Translations under genes and position numbers: made by a program | Shown here: positions 12,722-25,481 of the stretch, piece by piece | Numbering within the stretch: the first letter of the stretch is position 1 | Layout: the number at the start of each line of letters is the position of its first letter | Notes under the pieces: generated by a model | What the model saw: the letters and a program-made list of their open reading frames with translations, nothing else | Told to the model about the DNA's origin: nothing | Database searches by the model: none | NCBI GenBank assembly: GCA_964036045.1 | Contig: OZ038392.1 | Coordinates: 19,990,090-20,054,089, forward strand | Origin: Eutreptiella sp. 'Long Island Sound 2002' | Taxonomy: Eukaryota > Euglenozoa > Euglenophyceae > Eutreptiales > Eutreptiaceae | Length of the DNA stretch: 64,000 bases | Reading direction: 5' to 3'

Positions 12722-12924
12722 GGCGGCGGGTTTGCGGGGTGTCGGTGTGGAAGAGGGTCGCCAGATGTTGCTTCGCATGCCAAAGGTCATGGAGCATGTG
12801 TCCCAGGGCCGTGGGTGGCTGGTCGTCCTCAGCGTGGGGGTGCTGCTTGAAACCGTAGGCGACGGCGGCTGTGCGCATGGCCGTGAGTAGGTCGGTGGGG
12901 TCTGGTTGGTTGCGCCGGTGGTGT
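12722..12924 (-). CDS. Short coding-like island between two minisatellite arrays
   Basis: About 200 bp of unique GC-rich sequence interrupts the array. On the minus strand it is open with a protein-like composition (DPTDLLTAMRTAAVAYGFKQ, then ALGHMLHDLWHAKQHLATLF). The reverse frame is also open, and the family is unknown. It may be a remnant of the gene in which the repeats expanded, which would make the repeats Gln/His-rich linkers, but that is inference. Confidence 0.35.
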
Positions 12925-14410
12925 ATGTTGTTGTTGTGTATGTTGGGGTGCATGCTGTTGTGCTTCTTCTTGTGCATGTTGTGGTGTATGTTGTTGTGCT
13001 TGTTGTTGTGTATGTTGTGGTGTATGCTGCGGTGCTTGTTCTTGTGTATGTTCTGGTGCATGTTGTTGTGCTTCTTCTTGTGCATGTTGTGGTGTATGCT
13101 GTGGTGCATGTTGTTGTGTATGTTGTGGTGTATGCTGTTGTGCTTCTTGTTGTGTATTTTGTTGTGTATGCTGTGGTGCTTGTTGTTGTGCTTGTTGTTG
13201 TGTATGTTGTGGTGCATGCTCTTGTTTATGGTGTTGTGTATGCTGTGGTGCTTGTTGTTGTGTATGCTGTTGTGCTTGTTGTTCTGTATGTTGTGGTGTA
13301 TGCTGTGGTGCTTGATGTTGTGTATTTTGTGGTGTGTGGTGTTGTGTTTGTTGTTGTGTATGTTGTGGTGTATGCTGTGGTGCATGTTGTTGTGCATGTT
13401 ATGATGTATGTTGTTGTGCTTGTTGTTGTGTATGCTGATGTGCTTGTTATTGTGTATGTTGTTGTGTATGCTGTGGTGCTTGTTGTGGTGTATGTTGTGG
13501 TGTATATTGCTGTGTATGCTGTGGTGTGTGTTGTTGTGCTTGTTGTTGTGTGTGTTGTTGTGTATGCTGTTGTGCTTGTTGTTCTGTATGATGTGGTGTA
13601 TGTTGCTGTGTATGTTGTGGTGTGTGATGTGGTGTATGTTGCTGTGTATGTTGTGTATGTTGTTGTGCATGCTGTTGTGCTTCTTCTTGTGCATGTTGTG
13701 GTGTATACTGTTGTGCTTGTTGCTGTGATTGTTGTGGTGTATGTTGTTGTGCTTGTTGTTCTGTATGTTGTGGTGTATGCTGTGGTGCTTGTTCTTGTGT
13801 ATGTTGTGGTGTATGCTGTTGTGCTTGTTGTTGTGAATGTTGTGGTGTATGCTGTGGTGCATGTTGTTGTGTATTTTGTGGTGTATGATGTTGTGCTTGT
13901 TGTTGTGTATGTTGTGGCGTATGCTGTTGTGTATGCTGTTGTGTAACCTGTGATGCTTGTTCTTGTGCATGTTGTGGTGTATGCTGTTGTGCTTGTTGTT
14001 GTGTATGTTGTGGTGTATGTTTCTGTGTATGCTGTTGTGTATGCTGTTGTGCTGTTTGTTGTGTATGCTGTGGTGTATGCTGTGGTGCTTGTTGTTCTGT
14101 ATGTTGTTCTGTATGTTGTTGTGTATGCTGTTGTGTATGCTGTGGGGCTTGTTGTGGTGTATGTTGTGGTGTATGTTGTGGTGTATGTTGTTGTATATGT
14201 TGTTGTGTATGCTGTTGTGCTTGTTGTTGTGTGTGTTGTTGTGTATGCAGTGGTGCTTGTTGTTGTGTATGATGTGGTGTATGTTGTTGTGTATGTTGTT
14301 GTGCTTGTCGTTGTGTTTGTTGTTGTGGTGTATGTTGTTGTGCATGTTGTTGTGCTTGTCGTTGTGTATGTTGTTGTGCTTGTTCTTGTGGCTTGTTGTT
14401 GTGTATGTTT
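12925..14410. repeat. 12-bp minisatellite array 2b
   Basis: About 124 units of the same family as array 2a, with more CTTCTTCTTG and TTGTGGTGTATG variants. On the minus strand one frame reads almost entirely Gln/His/Thr/Pro and is broken at 13447 by TAA at a position where most units have CAA. Confidence 0.95.
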
Positions 14411-14744
14411 CCGAGGCGCCAGGCAGCGTATCTCCTTGTACCATTCAACAAGGGCGATTGTGGTGGTGCCGTTGGTTGCGATGGTGGAGGCGCCGTACCC
14501 ATACCCACACCCATAATTCGTAGCCTCCGTGGCAGTGCGCCTGCAGGCAAACCTCGTCAACGCCATCTTCTGTGGCGCACAGGTGATGGCAGACCACGCC
14601 AAGAAAGGTGACCAACGCCGGAATCCCCAGGGCAATCCTCAGCACGCTCTGCTTGGCCACCTCCGTCAGATCGTTCCTGCACAGAGACAGTGCACACGGC
14701 GGAGGCAAGGCAGCAGGGGACTTTGTTGTGTTGCCGTGTGGCAT
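14411..14744 (-). CDS. Unrecognised minus-strand fragment upstream of the minisatellite
   Basis: About 100 codons are open on minus, with a plausible hydrophobic stretch (SVLRIALGIPALVTFLGVVC) followed by Cys/His-rich sequence, ending in TGA at 14445-14447. Adjacent minus frames run into the Gln-rich minisatellite frame. No family is recognised and the start is uncertain. Confidence 0.25.
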
Positions 14745-17700
14745 CCGGAATGCACTGGTCGACCTTGGCTGCCCTCTGATGTGTGTTGACTGCTACACGG
14801 GTGGAAGACAACAGGTTTGTGCACGCGGAGGGGGGGGGGTCGTTGGAGCCCCTTCCCCCCGCCCCCCCTGTGTGACATTCCGTCGGGTCGCTGTTTCTTT
14901 ACGGGGCCCTGGACGGTCACCCGTTCTTCCCTTCGCATGTTGCGTCGGGTCGCTGCGTTCTGTCGGCCGCTGCGGCCGGTGCTCCTGCTGGTGTCGTTTC
15001 CGCGTTCGCAGAGCCCCGTCGTTGGTGTGTTGGGGCTGTGCTGGATGTGGCGGGATGTGCCGTTTGCGTGTCAGCGGCGCCCAATAGTTGGCGTATTGAG
15101 GATGTGCTGGTTGTTGCCGGGGTCGTTTGACTGTTTTCGCTGCCCACGCGCCTCTGTCCACAGGCCGTCGATGGCCTGCTTCGCAGTGGTTCTGTGTGCA
15201 TGAGGCCCTGGTGCCCTGTTCCTTCACACATTGTCCCGGCCGTCCACCATATGTCCTTTTCAGGGCCCACGCGACGTGACGGGCCGACAGGTGGGTGGGT
15301 GGGTGGGTGGGAGTCCTGAGGTACCCCAACAAATGTGGCTCACACTGATCCTGATCCTCTTGAGTCCTGTCTCATGGGGGGAATTCGCTGTTAAAAGGAC
15401 GTTCTCCGGGCTGCTGTCCAGGGCAGGTGGTGAGTCATCATCAGAGTTTTTTGACTGGCCTCTTGGGACTGGCCTGGCACGAGGGGCCAGTCACGAGAGC
15501 CCGTTCCGCCCCCCCCCCCCCCCGCGCGCAAACCAGGGCTCTCCTCAATGGGAAAAAAAAGCTTGGTAACGCCAAGATACGAACGTTCACGGGGAGGCTC
15601 GGTGCTTCATGGTCATGGAACCTTCTCTACTTCAAAATTTGGCGGTTGGCCGTTGGGGGTTGGGTGTTGGGGGTTGGTGGCGGTAGGCGGTTGGCGGTTG
15701 GCGGTTGGCGGCGGTTGGTGGTTGGCGGCTGGTGGTTGGTGGGGGTTGGCGGTTGGCGGTTGGTGGCGGTTAGCAGCGGTTGGTGGTTGGTGGATGGTGG
15801 GGATTGGCGGTTGGCGGTTGCTGGCGGTTAGCAGCGGTTGGTGGTTGGTGGATGGTGGGGATTGGCGGTTGGCGGTTGCTGGCGGTTGGCAGCGGTTGGT
15901 GGTTGGCGGTTGGTAGGGCCCTCCCCATGGGGCTTGTTGACTGCGGTGGTGCATGCCGCTTTGGCACTGTGCTTACTGCCCCCCTCGGTCGGAGCTTCCT
16001 TGTGGTCGCCCTGTGTGACGGCGTGAGGTGCGAGCACGTGGGAGACGAAGACGACCTCCACATGCGGAGCGGTATGGCACACACCTGCGCTCCTGAAGAT
16101 ACGAGTTGAGCAGGCGCAGAGCCACGGCAGAGGGCAACGGCTGCATTGCGATCCCCGCAAGGCCCTGAATTGGATGGTCGGAAATTACCAGCGACCGCAT
16201 GAGTGGCAGTGCACCTGAAATAGAGCAGGGGGACCTGGAGGCCGGCGCTTCGACGCGGTATCGGGCACGGGAGGAGTGGGCCCGCACACCCTTGGGAGGC
16301 TGGGTTTTCGTTTGCGCGGGGGGGGGGGGGGTCGATAGAGCCCTCCCCCCCCCAGAAAAAAGGGCTCAATTGACAGGAACCCCAAATACCTGACGAGACT
16401 GACCCGCGGGCCTCGGAGGTGACCCAGACCCAAAAATCGGCAAAAAATGAAAACGGGATTTCCGGAATCAGCGCATCCAGGGGGTTCAGAAAGGTCATCA
16501 TTTGCAGTATATATTTGGTGAAAAACAATTGACCATTTTTAATGCTCAAAAATTTTTTCGGCACCTTCGGCAGTGTTCATAATGAGTGATTAATGGTCCT
16601 GTCAAATGCGCCCTTTTCCCGAGCCCCTGCCCCCCCAGTTTTGGGGGGCTCTATTGACCCCCACCCCCTCCCGCAGCAAGTGAAAACCCCACATGCCCTT
16701 CCACTCCCTCCACCAGCCGCACCGCCACCGGCCCACTGCCCGTCAGGTGGTGCCTCCCTTTCAGCCGCTCGCCGAGTTCGTACAGCGTGGCCAGGGGCGC
16801 GCTGGGGGAAAGGCAGTTTGGGACGCACAAGGCAGGACACGGGGCAGTGCCAGGCTGCATTCAAACCTCCAAAATCGTGCCACTTGGAGACGAGAAACGT
16901 GTGGTCGTCGGTCACGTCCAACAGCACGACCAATAAATGCCGCCCTGACACAGCAACGGCAGGACGGCAATGCGGGGCAGAACGGAGTCCGGTTTTAGCG
17001 CAGACTGCGGAGTGCCGGCTGAAGCACAGCAAACCGACACCGGCGGTTCGGCCCGGCCGCTGAGGAATGCGGCCCGGCGACGCTTCTGCCGGCCCCTGAC
17101 AGCCCACCAACCGTTTCGAAACCGCTTTTCATTGTCCAAACCGCTGTCTCAACCGCCAGTTGTTGAAACCCCACCTTCAGCCCATGTCCCCTCGAGTAGA
17201 CCCCCCGGGGCAATGAGGGCCTCCAAAGAGGATGGCTGGGCACCTCATGTCGCGTCAGGGCACCCCCCCTCTCTCGACCCCAAATCCCGCTTCCCCGTGC
17301 CGTCCCTGGGCCCCTGCAGGCCGGCGCTGAGGGCAGATCTACACAGGCCGGCCCCACTACGACGCCGCGGTCGGTAGGGGACGGGGGGGGCGGGGTCTGT
17401 TACCGCGCACGTGTGCGGGGACAATGGCCCGATCAAACGTTCACGTCCATTTTGCATGTCGCCATGAACAAGTCGCCCGGCGCCCGCCTCCCCCCGACCC
17501 GAAACCCCCTGACACCCTGACACATTGTGGGGCCTCCGGTGGCTACCACTGCCCGGGGCAAGGCTGCGCTTGAAGGGGCAGGGAGGGTGAAGGGGGTTTC
17601 GCGAGCGGTTGCAGAGGCGGTTACTGGCGGTTGTAGAAGCGGCTGGGGGCCAAGTTCTGGCGGTCACAAAACGGCTGGCGGGCGGTTGGGGGCGGACGGA

Positions 17701-18532
17701 GGCAGTTCGGGTGGAATTGGCTGTCACCACTGAAGGGGAGCCCCCCCCCGAAAAAGGTTCCAAGGAGGGCCCTGCCCCCCCCCCCCCCCCCGCCACCACA
17801 CCACAGTGCGAACCGCCGGGGACCGCCTGGCCCATGGCACATGGGACACGCTCCACTTGCACTTCCACTTGCGGGCGCAATGCCGGGAGCTGCAGGGCAT
17901 CGCTGATGCGCGGCATTCGGTGGTCGGGCACCCCCGGAGCCTGTGCCACAGCCCCCACACTGGCACATTCCGGGGGGGATGGGATGGGATGGGAGTGTGT
18001 CGACACCCCGTCCGGCCAGCACACGAAGCGACCTCCCCAGAGGTACTGCGGCAGACCTATCAGGCAATACACAGGTCCCTGCTACAGGCAATACAGTCCG
18101 TCTGTCGCGCGCACATCGCCGCACATCGCACGCGCGGGTGCGCGTTCTGTCCGGGAAGTCGCGGCTCCTGCGGATGCAATTTGCCGCGGGCCAACCAGCG
18201 GCTGCACCTGCGGCATGAGGCGTGCTGACGTGCGGACCCCGCAGCCCCCCAATTGGGGTCCACTCCGACGGCGCGTTTGCGTGGGTGCCACTGATGAGGC
18301 AGGAAGGGTGTGGCAGGAAGTGAGCGGAGCCGTGTGTCAAACCAGGCCACCGCTGGCCCTGGGCAACGCGGACGCGGTGGAGCCCGACACATGCCGCGTG
18401 CCCCTGACACGTTCCGAAACGCCGGAGGCGCCGAAGATAATTCGTTCGTCCAAATGGCGCCGAAGTTGCCGAAGGCCCGGAAAAAATTTTCAGGGGGCGT
18501 GGGTCCAGGGGGGGGAGGTTCAGGGGGGTGGG
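14745..18532. other. GC-rich intergenic DNA with poly-G/poly-C runs; no gene recognised
   Basis: Long open frames here follow GC content and are in conflict. About 14865-14955 (CCCTGTGTGACAT ... TTACGGGGCCCTGGAC) recurs in the same orientation at about 24430-24520. Runs of G followed by C near 14826, 15515, 16318 and 17779 look like repeat edges. I see no domain or splice pattern that supports a gene. Confidence 0.55.
15640..15922. repeat. TTGGCGG / TTGGTGG minisatellite
   Basis: Tandem 7-bp-based repeats (GGTTGGCGGTTGGCGG) with an embedded larger duplication: a block containing GGTTGGTGGATGGTGGGGAT occurs twice about 58 bp apart. Frames on both strands are open only because of the repeat. 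Confidence 0.9.
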
Positions 18533-19565
18533 CAGGGATGCATTGGAGTGGGGGGAGGGGGACCCCCCCCCCTCCACGGCGCGCAGTCTATCCGCGGTCA
18601 CTGTCCCACAAAAGCCAAGTGCCAGCCTCAATGGCATTTGTAACCGACAGTAACCGCCCCCAACCGCTTTGGCAACCTCCTCCAACGGCCTGCCTAACCG
18701 CTTCTGGGGCCCCCTCTGAGGTCCCTTCCCTTCTGATGCATCCCTCGGGGTGGGTAGGTGGTGTGGGACCCCCCGCCCGCGTGGTGCTGAGTGAAAAGGA
18801 GCCCTGGTACCCACACACCCAGTGGGGGGGGGGGGGGCACCCCTGCCACCCGAACGGCTTTCGTCCGCACCGAGCGGCCTCCCACGGGCCCGCAACGGCG
18901 GAGCCCACGCCCCAACCCGCGCCCGGGCAGACGCGGGCGGCCTCTCGCCCCAACGTCGCGGGCCCTCCCTTCCCCGTGCCCATGCCCAGGACACCACTTC
19001 AAGCGGCAGCCCCACGCTCCGCTTCATCATACCCCAGGGCTGCTCTCCCTCTTCCTCCCCCGACGCCCGACGCCCGACGCCCGACGCCGCCTCGCCAGGC
19101 ACCTGCCAGCAGCCGCCTCAGCGAGTTCTCGGCCCGCGCAACGTCGCTCGCCAGAAAGTCGGGGGACGCGAGCGCGGCATCGTCGGCGGCCTCGTGGGTG
19201 TGATACACCTGCGGCACGGAGGCGATCGTGTTGTGCAGCAGCTGCCTCCAGGCGGCAGCGTGGGTATCTGCGGCGTGTTTGGGGGGCATGGCGACCCACA
19301 AACAGCCATCACCTGCAGCGAAGGGGAGGCGTCGGTAGGCATGCATCAGAAGGGAAGGGACCTCGGAGGCGGCCCCAGAAGCGGTTATACAGGCGGTTGG
19401 AGGAGGGTGGCGAAGGGGTTGGGGGGCGGTTACCGTCGGTTACAAATGCCATTGAGGCTGGCACTTTCCGTCAGGGCGACAGTGGCTGGCATAGGCTGGG
19501 CGCCCTGGAGCGGGGGGGGGGGGGGGGCTACCTGCCCCCCTTCCAATGCATCCCTGGGCGTCGGG
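18533..19565. mobile_element. Fold-back element with ~235-bp inverted arms
   Basis: The left arm (about 18533-18770) and right arm (about 19322-19565) are reverse complements with moderate divergence. Landmarks are GGGATGCATTGGA, TGCCAGCCTCAATGGCATTTG, GTAACCG, GGTCCCTTCCCTTCTGATGC and their complements. Poly-G/C runs sit near both outer ends. The ~550-bp centre is GC-rich and contains repeats of CCGACGCC; no transposase is visible. This is a non-autonomous fold-back or MITE-like element. Target-site duplications were not resolved. Confidence 0.75.
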
Positions 19566-20082
19566 CAACGTGAGACGTCAGCGATGAACTGTCGTGAGTG
19601 CGGTGGTCGTCAGCGCAGATATGCAATTCACCCAACGCTGGAGCTCAAACTTGCTTATTGAGTTGCATGGGGGCATTCGCCTTTTCAAGTCCTGGACGCT
19701 AGTGCGATTGAGGGGATCAGGGGGTTAGCGGGTGAGAGCTCATCTATATACAGCTGTATACAGATATAAAAGGCCCTTACCCCCCCCGCCCCCCCCAGCG
19801 TATCGCGGCGCGACGGAAGGACCTGGGCCTCCGTCCTATGTGGGATCCTCTGAGGAGCGACCCTGCCCAGACCTCGGGCTGTGCGCTCCCCCATCCGCGC
19901 CCGCAGGTGCAGGTGCGGCTGTGGGGGGTTGGGCGCCCCCCCTCCCGATGACTGCACTTGCCGAGTGAAGCCCAGGCTCAAGAGCCCCCCCCCCCCGCGG
20001 GGCGGCAGACGGGCTGCCGCACCCCTGCGCTGCGAGGGGCGCCCCTGACGGTCTGCCCCACGCGCTGCCCTGCCCCCCCGTG

Positions 20083-22397
20083 TCACACTGCCACGCTCCT
20101 GCGCCTGTCCTGCCCCCCCACGGAGGGAGGGGGGGGGGGCTGCGCCGTGCCGGGGGGGGGGGCGGGACCACCCTGTCCCCGAGCCTGGCCCTGTCCCTGA
20201 CACCCCTGACCCAGAGCAGCAGCCTCTGGCTGCCCCTGTGCCTGCACCACAGATTGTCTTGCAGCACCGTGCTGCCCCAGGCCCTGCCCTGCAGCATCCT
20301 GCTGCCCCCGACCCTGCCCTGCAGCATTGTGCTGCCCCAGACCCTGCCCTGCAGCATCCTGCTGCCCCAGACACTGCCCTGCAGCATCCTGCTGCCCCAG
20401 ACCCTGCCCTGCAGCACCCTGCTGCCCCAGACCCTGCCCTGCAGCATCCTGCTGCCCCAGACCCTGCCCTGCAGCATCCTGCTGCCCCTGATCGCTGAGG
20501 GGTGGGGAGGCACCTTGACCCTGCCCATCTCGAAGCCACCCTGCAGCCCCCTGCTGCTCGCGATCCCGGGGTGGGGGTGGGTCGCCCTGTGTCCCTTCAG
20601 CCCGCGCCGCATCAATGAGCGCGGCCGAAATGGAGCCAAAAACGTCCGCAAGGCTCGCGCGCCCCCGTCCCTGCCCCGTGCCCCCGCCACGGGACGTGCC
20701 CACAGTTGGAGGGGGGGGGGGGGGGGCAGTGAAGTTGTGGCCGATGACGCAGCCAGCGGGGGTGCCCGCAACCACCGCCCCCCAGGAGACATGAGGCCAG
20801 AGCCAATGAGGCTGGTCGCCCGTGGGTGGGAATGTGGCTGACCCACCCCCCCCGCCGCCCGCCCCGGGCTCCCGAGGGCGGGAGTCGCCGCGGGGCTCAT
20901 CACAGGATGAGCCACCGCAGGCGCGGCAGCGCGTGCTGCCGCCGGCAGTACTGGGGCGGAGGCATCGGCCGCCACGTGTCGGCTCCTCCTCCGACGACGA
21001 CGAGCCACCGCGCCGGAGGCCCCCTCCTAGGGCTGGGTCATCTCTCTCCCACTCTTCCCGGGACTCCATCCCCCACCACCCACGGGGATATGCGGGGGGA
21101 TGCGGGGGGAGCACCGTGCCTGGGGGGGGCGCAGGCGGGTGCACTTGCTGGGGCGCTTGAAGCCACGCACGCAATGCCCTGGCCCCTGCGCGTTGCGCTG
21201 CCGGCGCCAGCCGGTGCCCCTCGTGGCCTAAGGAGCAGCAGTATTTAATGCCTTGGCCGGTTGCCGCGCACGCCACGCACGTCTCCGCTCCGTGCGCAGG
21301 GCACAATACGCGCACTGCGCCCAAACCGCGTCCTAGCGCCCGTGGGGCTCCAGCCGGGCGCGCCGGCGGTGGTGGATGCGCGGGCGGGCAGCGCGGCCGC
21401 TGCGGGCGCGCCCGCTGGAAAGGGCGCAGCGGCGCCCGACCTCCCAGGGGGCGAGGCAGGTAGTCGTTCAGGAAGGCCTCTTGGCGCCCCCTGCCCGGCC
21501 TAGCCAGCCGCCGCGCCCATAGGGCCCTGCAGTGCACCTCAAGGCGGCGCATGTGCTCCTGCATGGCTTGGCAGCACGCGAACACGGGTCTCTCCGTGCG
21601 ACCCATGTACCTGTAGCCTCCGAGCGAGACAAGTGCATTGCAAAGCGGGCGCAGCTGGCCCCCAAGGAGCTCACCAGCACGCAGAAACTGTTGCGTTATG
21701 TCGAGCGCGAGCTTGAGCACGTGCGCACGTTCACGAAGTGGCAGGACACGCCCCGCCAACTTGTGCCCTGGAGCCGCTGGAGGGCCCGGCCCGCACGCTC
21801 TTCGAAATCCAGGGCCAATTCCACGTACGTGACTTGGCCCTGGCCAGGGAGCCACAACAGGGCCCCTGCCCACCGCAGCAAGGCATGCAGAAACGTCGCC
21901 TCCCACGGCCAATGCGGCGGCAGCCCCTCAGGTGCATCCAGCGGGGGTCGGGCCGGGGGCATGGGCAGTGGGCCCGCCCCAAGTTGGTGCCACGGATAGG
22001 CAGCGCGTGCGTCCGGCGCCCGGCCCCGCGCCGGGCCGAAGACGGTCGAACGGTGGTCCCCCCTCTGCTGGGCAGCGTCCAATGCCGTCTTGCGCGCCGC
22101 GAGCACGGCTAGGAACATTCCGTACAGGCGGTACAGGAGGTCCTTTGCCAGCTGCAGCGCATCGTTGTCGGGCACCAGGGCCAGCGGGAGCAGCCCCGCC
22201 AAGCGCAGACAGGCAGGCCACGCAGACGGTACAGCCAGCGTGGGGTTATTGAGTTGCATGGGGGCACTAGGCATGGGGGTTAGGGGGGCGTTTTCGCACA
22301 GTGCGGGCACAGCGCGGGCACAACGCCAATCATTACGTTGTCCATCCCGGGAACACCCCTGCAAACCACCCCCCCTACAGAAGCGTGCGTGATCCAT
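20083..22397 (-). pseudogene. Decayed retroelement-like frame, minus strand
   Basis: Two overlapping minus frames, 22397 to ~21775 and ~21800 to 20083 (ending TGA), join through one frameshift near 21770-21790 into an ~800-residue protein. Globular-looking stretches include VTYVELALDFEERAGRAL, HVLKLALDITQQFLRAGELL and LVSLGGYRYMGRTERPVFAC, followed by Cys/His-rich sequence (VRVLCPAHGAETCVAC). I associate this pattern with the region after the RT core of protist non-LTR elements, but only by resemblance. No catalytic RT motif lies within the window copy. The C-terminal part is low complexity and carries the 30-bp minisatellite. Confidence 0.4.
20258..20492. repeat. 30-bp minisatellite, about 8 copies
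   Basis: The unit CCCTGCCCTGCAGCATCCTG plus CTGCCCCAGA repeats with minor changes. It encodes a 10-residue Gln/Ala/Gly repeat in the minus frame described at 20083-22397 and is open in all frames. Confidence 0.95.
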
Positions 22398-24506
22398 TCA
22401 AAACAGCATCGGGGGTGCAGAGTTCAGGGCCCTGGGACCCGTGGCTACCGGGGGTGGAAAACAGCCGACTTTCCGCACAGCGCGGGCACAGCGCGGTCAC
22501 AGCGCACGGCGCGCCCCCCTAGGGGTGCTAGGCAGTGCTATTCAGCCCGGGGATGTTCCTCCACAAGCTTTGTGCGCCCTCTATGACTGAGAAATGCCGC
22601 CGCTTCACACCAAGGAGTACCGCTTTCACAGCTCATGCAGCTTTCGCACCTCAAGACAAGTCGCACCAGCCGCAATCCGTGGGCGTAAATCTTGTACCCT
22701 AAACCACGTTGGCCGGAGGCCCCTTGGGCGGAAGGGGGCTTGGGAGGGGGGGGGGGGTTCTGGGAGGTGCGAGGGGGGGTGGGGGGGGGGTTTGCCGGGG
22801 CGGGGGGGGCCGGGAGGGTTGGTTGGTTGGGATGTCCAGGTGGGGCGATGGGGGGGTACATGCCCCCAAGGCCAAGCGTTGGTCCATCGCAGGCTCCCTT
22901 TAGGTGCCCTAAACCCTTGGGACCTAATAAAACTTGGTGCCAAGAAAAATACGGTCCAAACATTACAGGCAAAGGTCGGGCACGGGTTGTGGGGGTGGGG
23001 GCCACATGGAAGACCCATTGCTACAGAGGAGCTGCAGCCAAGGGGTTGTAGACAGTTGTGGGACCGGAGGCAAGGGACCGCAGTAGAAGACGTCACGCCG
23101 AAGCAGCATGTGGTGCACGGGCATTCAATGCACTGTTTTGGCACCGGGCACCCGCAGCGGTACGCTGTTGCTTCGTGTTCCGCAGGGTCAACCCTGCCTG
23201 GCCTCTCCGTTCAGCCAGAGATACCCTGAGCAGGTGGGGGGGGGGGGGTTGAAACCGGGTGGGAGACGTTTTTTCGGAGGGATGTGCGTGACGCGAGAAC
23301 TCCGGCGATCAACTGGTGGACCCCACCGGTCCAAAAGCTGGTTGGTAGGTGGCCCAAGTCCACTGTGGACCTCACGAAATCAATTCTCTTTGCAACAGGC
23401 CCCTTCAAAAGAGAACCCAATTTGTCTCCGGCAAAAGCGGTGGCTGCTTTTGTCTTCGCACTTCGCGCAGCAGTGATGCCATCCGTGCAATACTTGCAAA
23501 CCCAGGTCTACCACAGCTACAGCCCCTTGCATAGTAAGCAGAGAGTTTCCTATACCTTTTTGGGTGGTGCAGGACAGACATGCCACTAGCGTCTGGCAGG
23601 GAAACTGGTTCTCAGTAGCGATCGGCCCTGTACCAAAGGCCACTCAGTAATACCCGCCCCCCCCCCGCAGCACTGGAACTCAGTAGGAACGTGCTGCGTC
23701 CAGCGTGTGGCTCAGTAGGACTCTGCTCCATCGGATCATGTCTGAGCCGGCAGACACTAGTGGCAAGTCTGGTGTAGGACTAAGCTGTGTGGAGCAGTGA
23801 GAAGTAGGCTAGACATGCTGTAGGGTTTTGGGGGGCCACAACCATTCCCCATTCCTATGGGGCACACTTGGTGGCCGTACCCTCTGGTGGCCTGAATTTC
23901 AGAATTTCATGGAGGTTTGCCACGTCGATGTCCCGCGCCCTACACCCCACCGACGAGGCAGCGCCAACATGCAGGCGCACAATCCGCGACAGGCACATAC
24001 TGCACAGGTCCCGGACCAGCGGATTGGCTCTCAAGCCTGCGACCAAACATCGGCGTCCACTGCCACGGGGTCCGTGTAAACACAGCGGGCGGCCATCCTC
24101 TGCGAACGATGCAGCAGCACCCGGAGGGTATCCCCCATGGACCCTGTCCGCACCCGGCCAACAGTACGGACGCCCGCGCGCAGGCGGTGGCCAACGGTTG
24201 GACGCGTAGGCCCCAGCCGACGGTCGGGGCGTACGGGCACAAAATCCCTCGAGTGGCATCCCACAATGTCCCTCCGGCTGTGAAAACGCGCTCGGCCTCT
24301 GCGGGTCTCAGGCATTGCGACCCCGTTGGCTGGCCCTAGCGAGTCCCAATGAGAGCTATGGGCGGGGGAAACGTGTGCACAGGCCGGGCATTGTACTGCT
24401 ACCCACCCCATTAGCAGTCCAACCCCCCCCACCCCCTGTGTGACATACAGTCCATCTGTGGTTCCGTTACGGGGCCCTGGACAGTCACCCATTTATTCTT
24501 CACCGC
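22398..24506. other. No gene recognised; poly-G-rich then mixed sequence
   Basis: About 22740-22860 is nearly homopurine with long G runs. Three TCAGTAGGA-like phrases occur at 23645-23735. Short conflicting open frames only; 24430-24520 repeats 14865-14955. Confidence 0.5.
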
Positions 24507-25481
24507 ATGATGCAGTGTCGATCTCCTCCTGGAGGCCCGCCAAGCCGCTGTCTTGACCCCGCCATTTCTGTGTCTCCATCGGCGGCGCGGCATTGGCCTT
24601 CGCTTAGCCCCCCGACCGGTGGTGTGGCACCCGTGCTGCAGGCCCCCAGTGGCGCCCCCTGCCCCCGCGCTCCAGACTCGTCGCAAGCAAAAGGGCGTAC
24701 ACCCACTGCTCTTTTACCCGTCTTGGACAACGTCGGGTCCGCTCTGCTCTCGTCCTTGCTTTCTTTACCCTTTTCCTCGTCACGGGCGCGAGATCAGAGT
24801 CAAGCACGGCACAAAGGCAAACTCAAGCGCCCTTTCGTAGGCGAATGCACGGTCCCTGCTCGGTACCCGCCGGATGCGTGGTTGAGGCTCGTCCACAAAT
24901 GTGAAAGCCCATGGCGACCGCAAATGGCAGGGGGAGGGGGGTTAGCTACCACTACGACCGGTTGGTCTGCCTTTCTTTTGTCGTTGTGCCCTTTGTGCTG
25001 CACAGCCCAGCCCCAGGCGCAGCAGCGGTCACAGCCACAGCCCCTGTCATCGCTGCAGTTACAGCCACAGCCCCAGCCATCGCTACAGTCATTGTTGCAG
25101 CCACAATCACAGTCACGGCCTGCATTGTTGGCAACAGGTCCATGCAAGTTGGACCCAGGCCTTTGTGAGACGTGTCACTCGGCCTACGCTCCCTAACGCC
25201 CCAGGCAGGGGGTCCACAAACCTGATGTGCGGAGGTGCAGGGCAACTGCTTCAGGGTCCTCTCCCATGCCCGACCGCAGTAGCGGAGGTGGGATGGGCAC
25301 ATCACCGAAGTCTCGCATAGCGGCTGCGCTGCAGTCAGCACAGAAGCAGATGCGACATCACTGTGAAAAGCTGTCGAGCTGGAGGGAAGGGGTTCCCCCG
25401 GGGGAGGGTGGCACTGGACCCAGTCTACAAACAAACCAGCTCTCTTTCAAAACTCTGCATGGGGGACGGGGGGATGCTTGA
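24507..25481 (+). CDS. Hypothetical Gln/Pro-rich protein with one in-frame TAA
   Basis: 230 codons from ATG at 24507 end at TAA (25194-25196), but the same frame stays open for 94 more codons to TGA at 25479-25481. The middle is Ser/Pro-rich; residues about 170-210 are a Gln/Pro/Ser tract (QPQAQQRSQPQPLSS). No domain is recognised. Minus-strand frames overlap it, and the Gln tract can arise from a (CAGCCA)-type repeat, so coding status is uncertain. Confidence 0.3.

Noticed and set aside
3706-14444. Very long ORFs (up to ~1300 codons) across the 12-bp minisatellite
   Set aside because: They are open on both strands and in several frames because the period is a multiple of 3 and the unit lacks stops; no frame shows independent coding evidence.
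17621-19102. 493-codon minus frame in GC-rich DNA
   Set aside because: Its frame runs through one arm of a fold-back element and poly-G/C runs, competing frames are open on plus, and no domain is visible.
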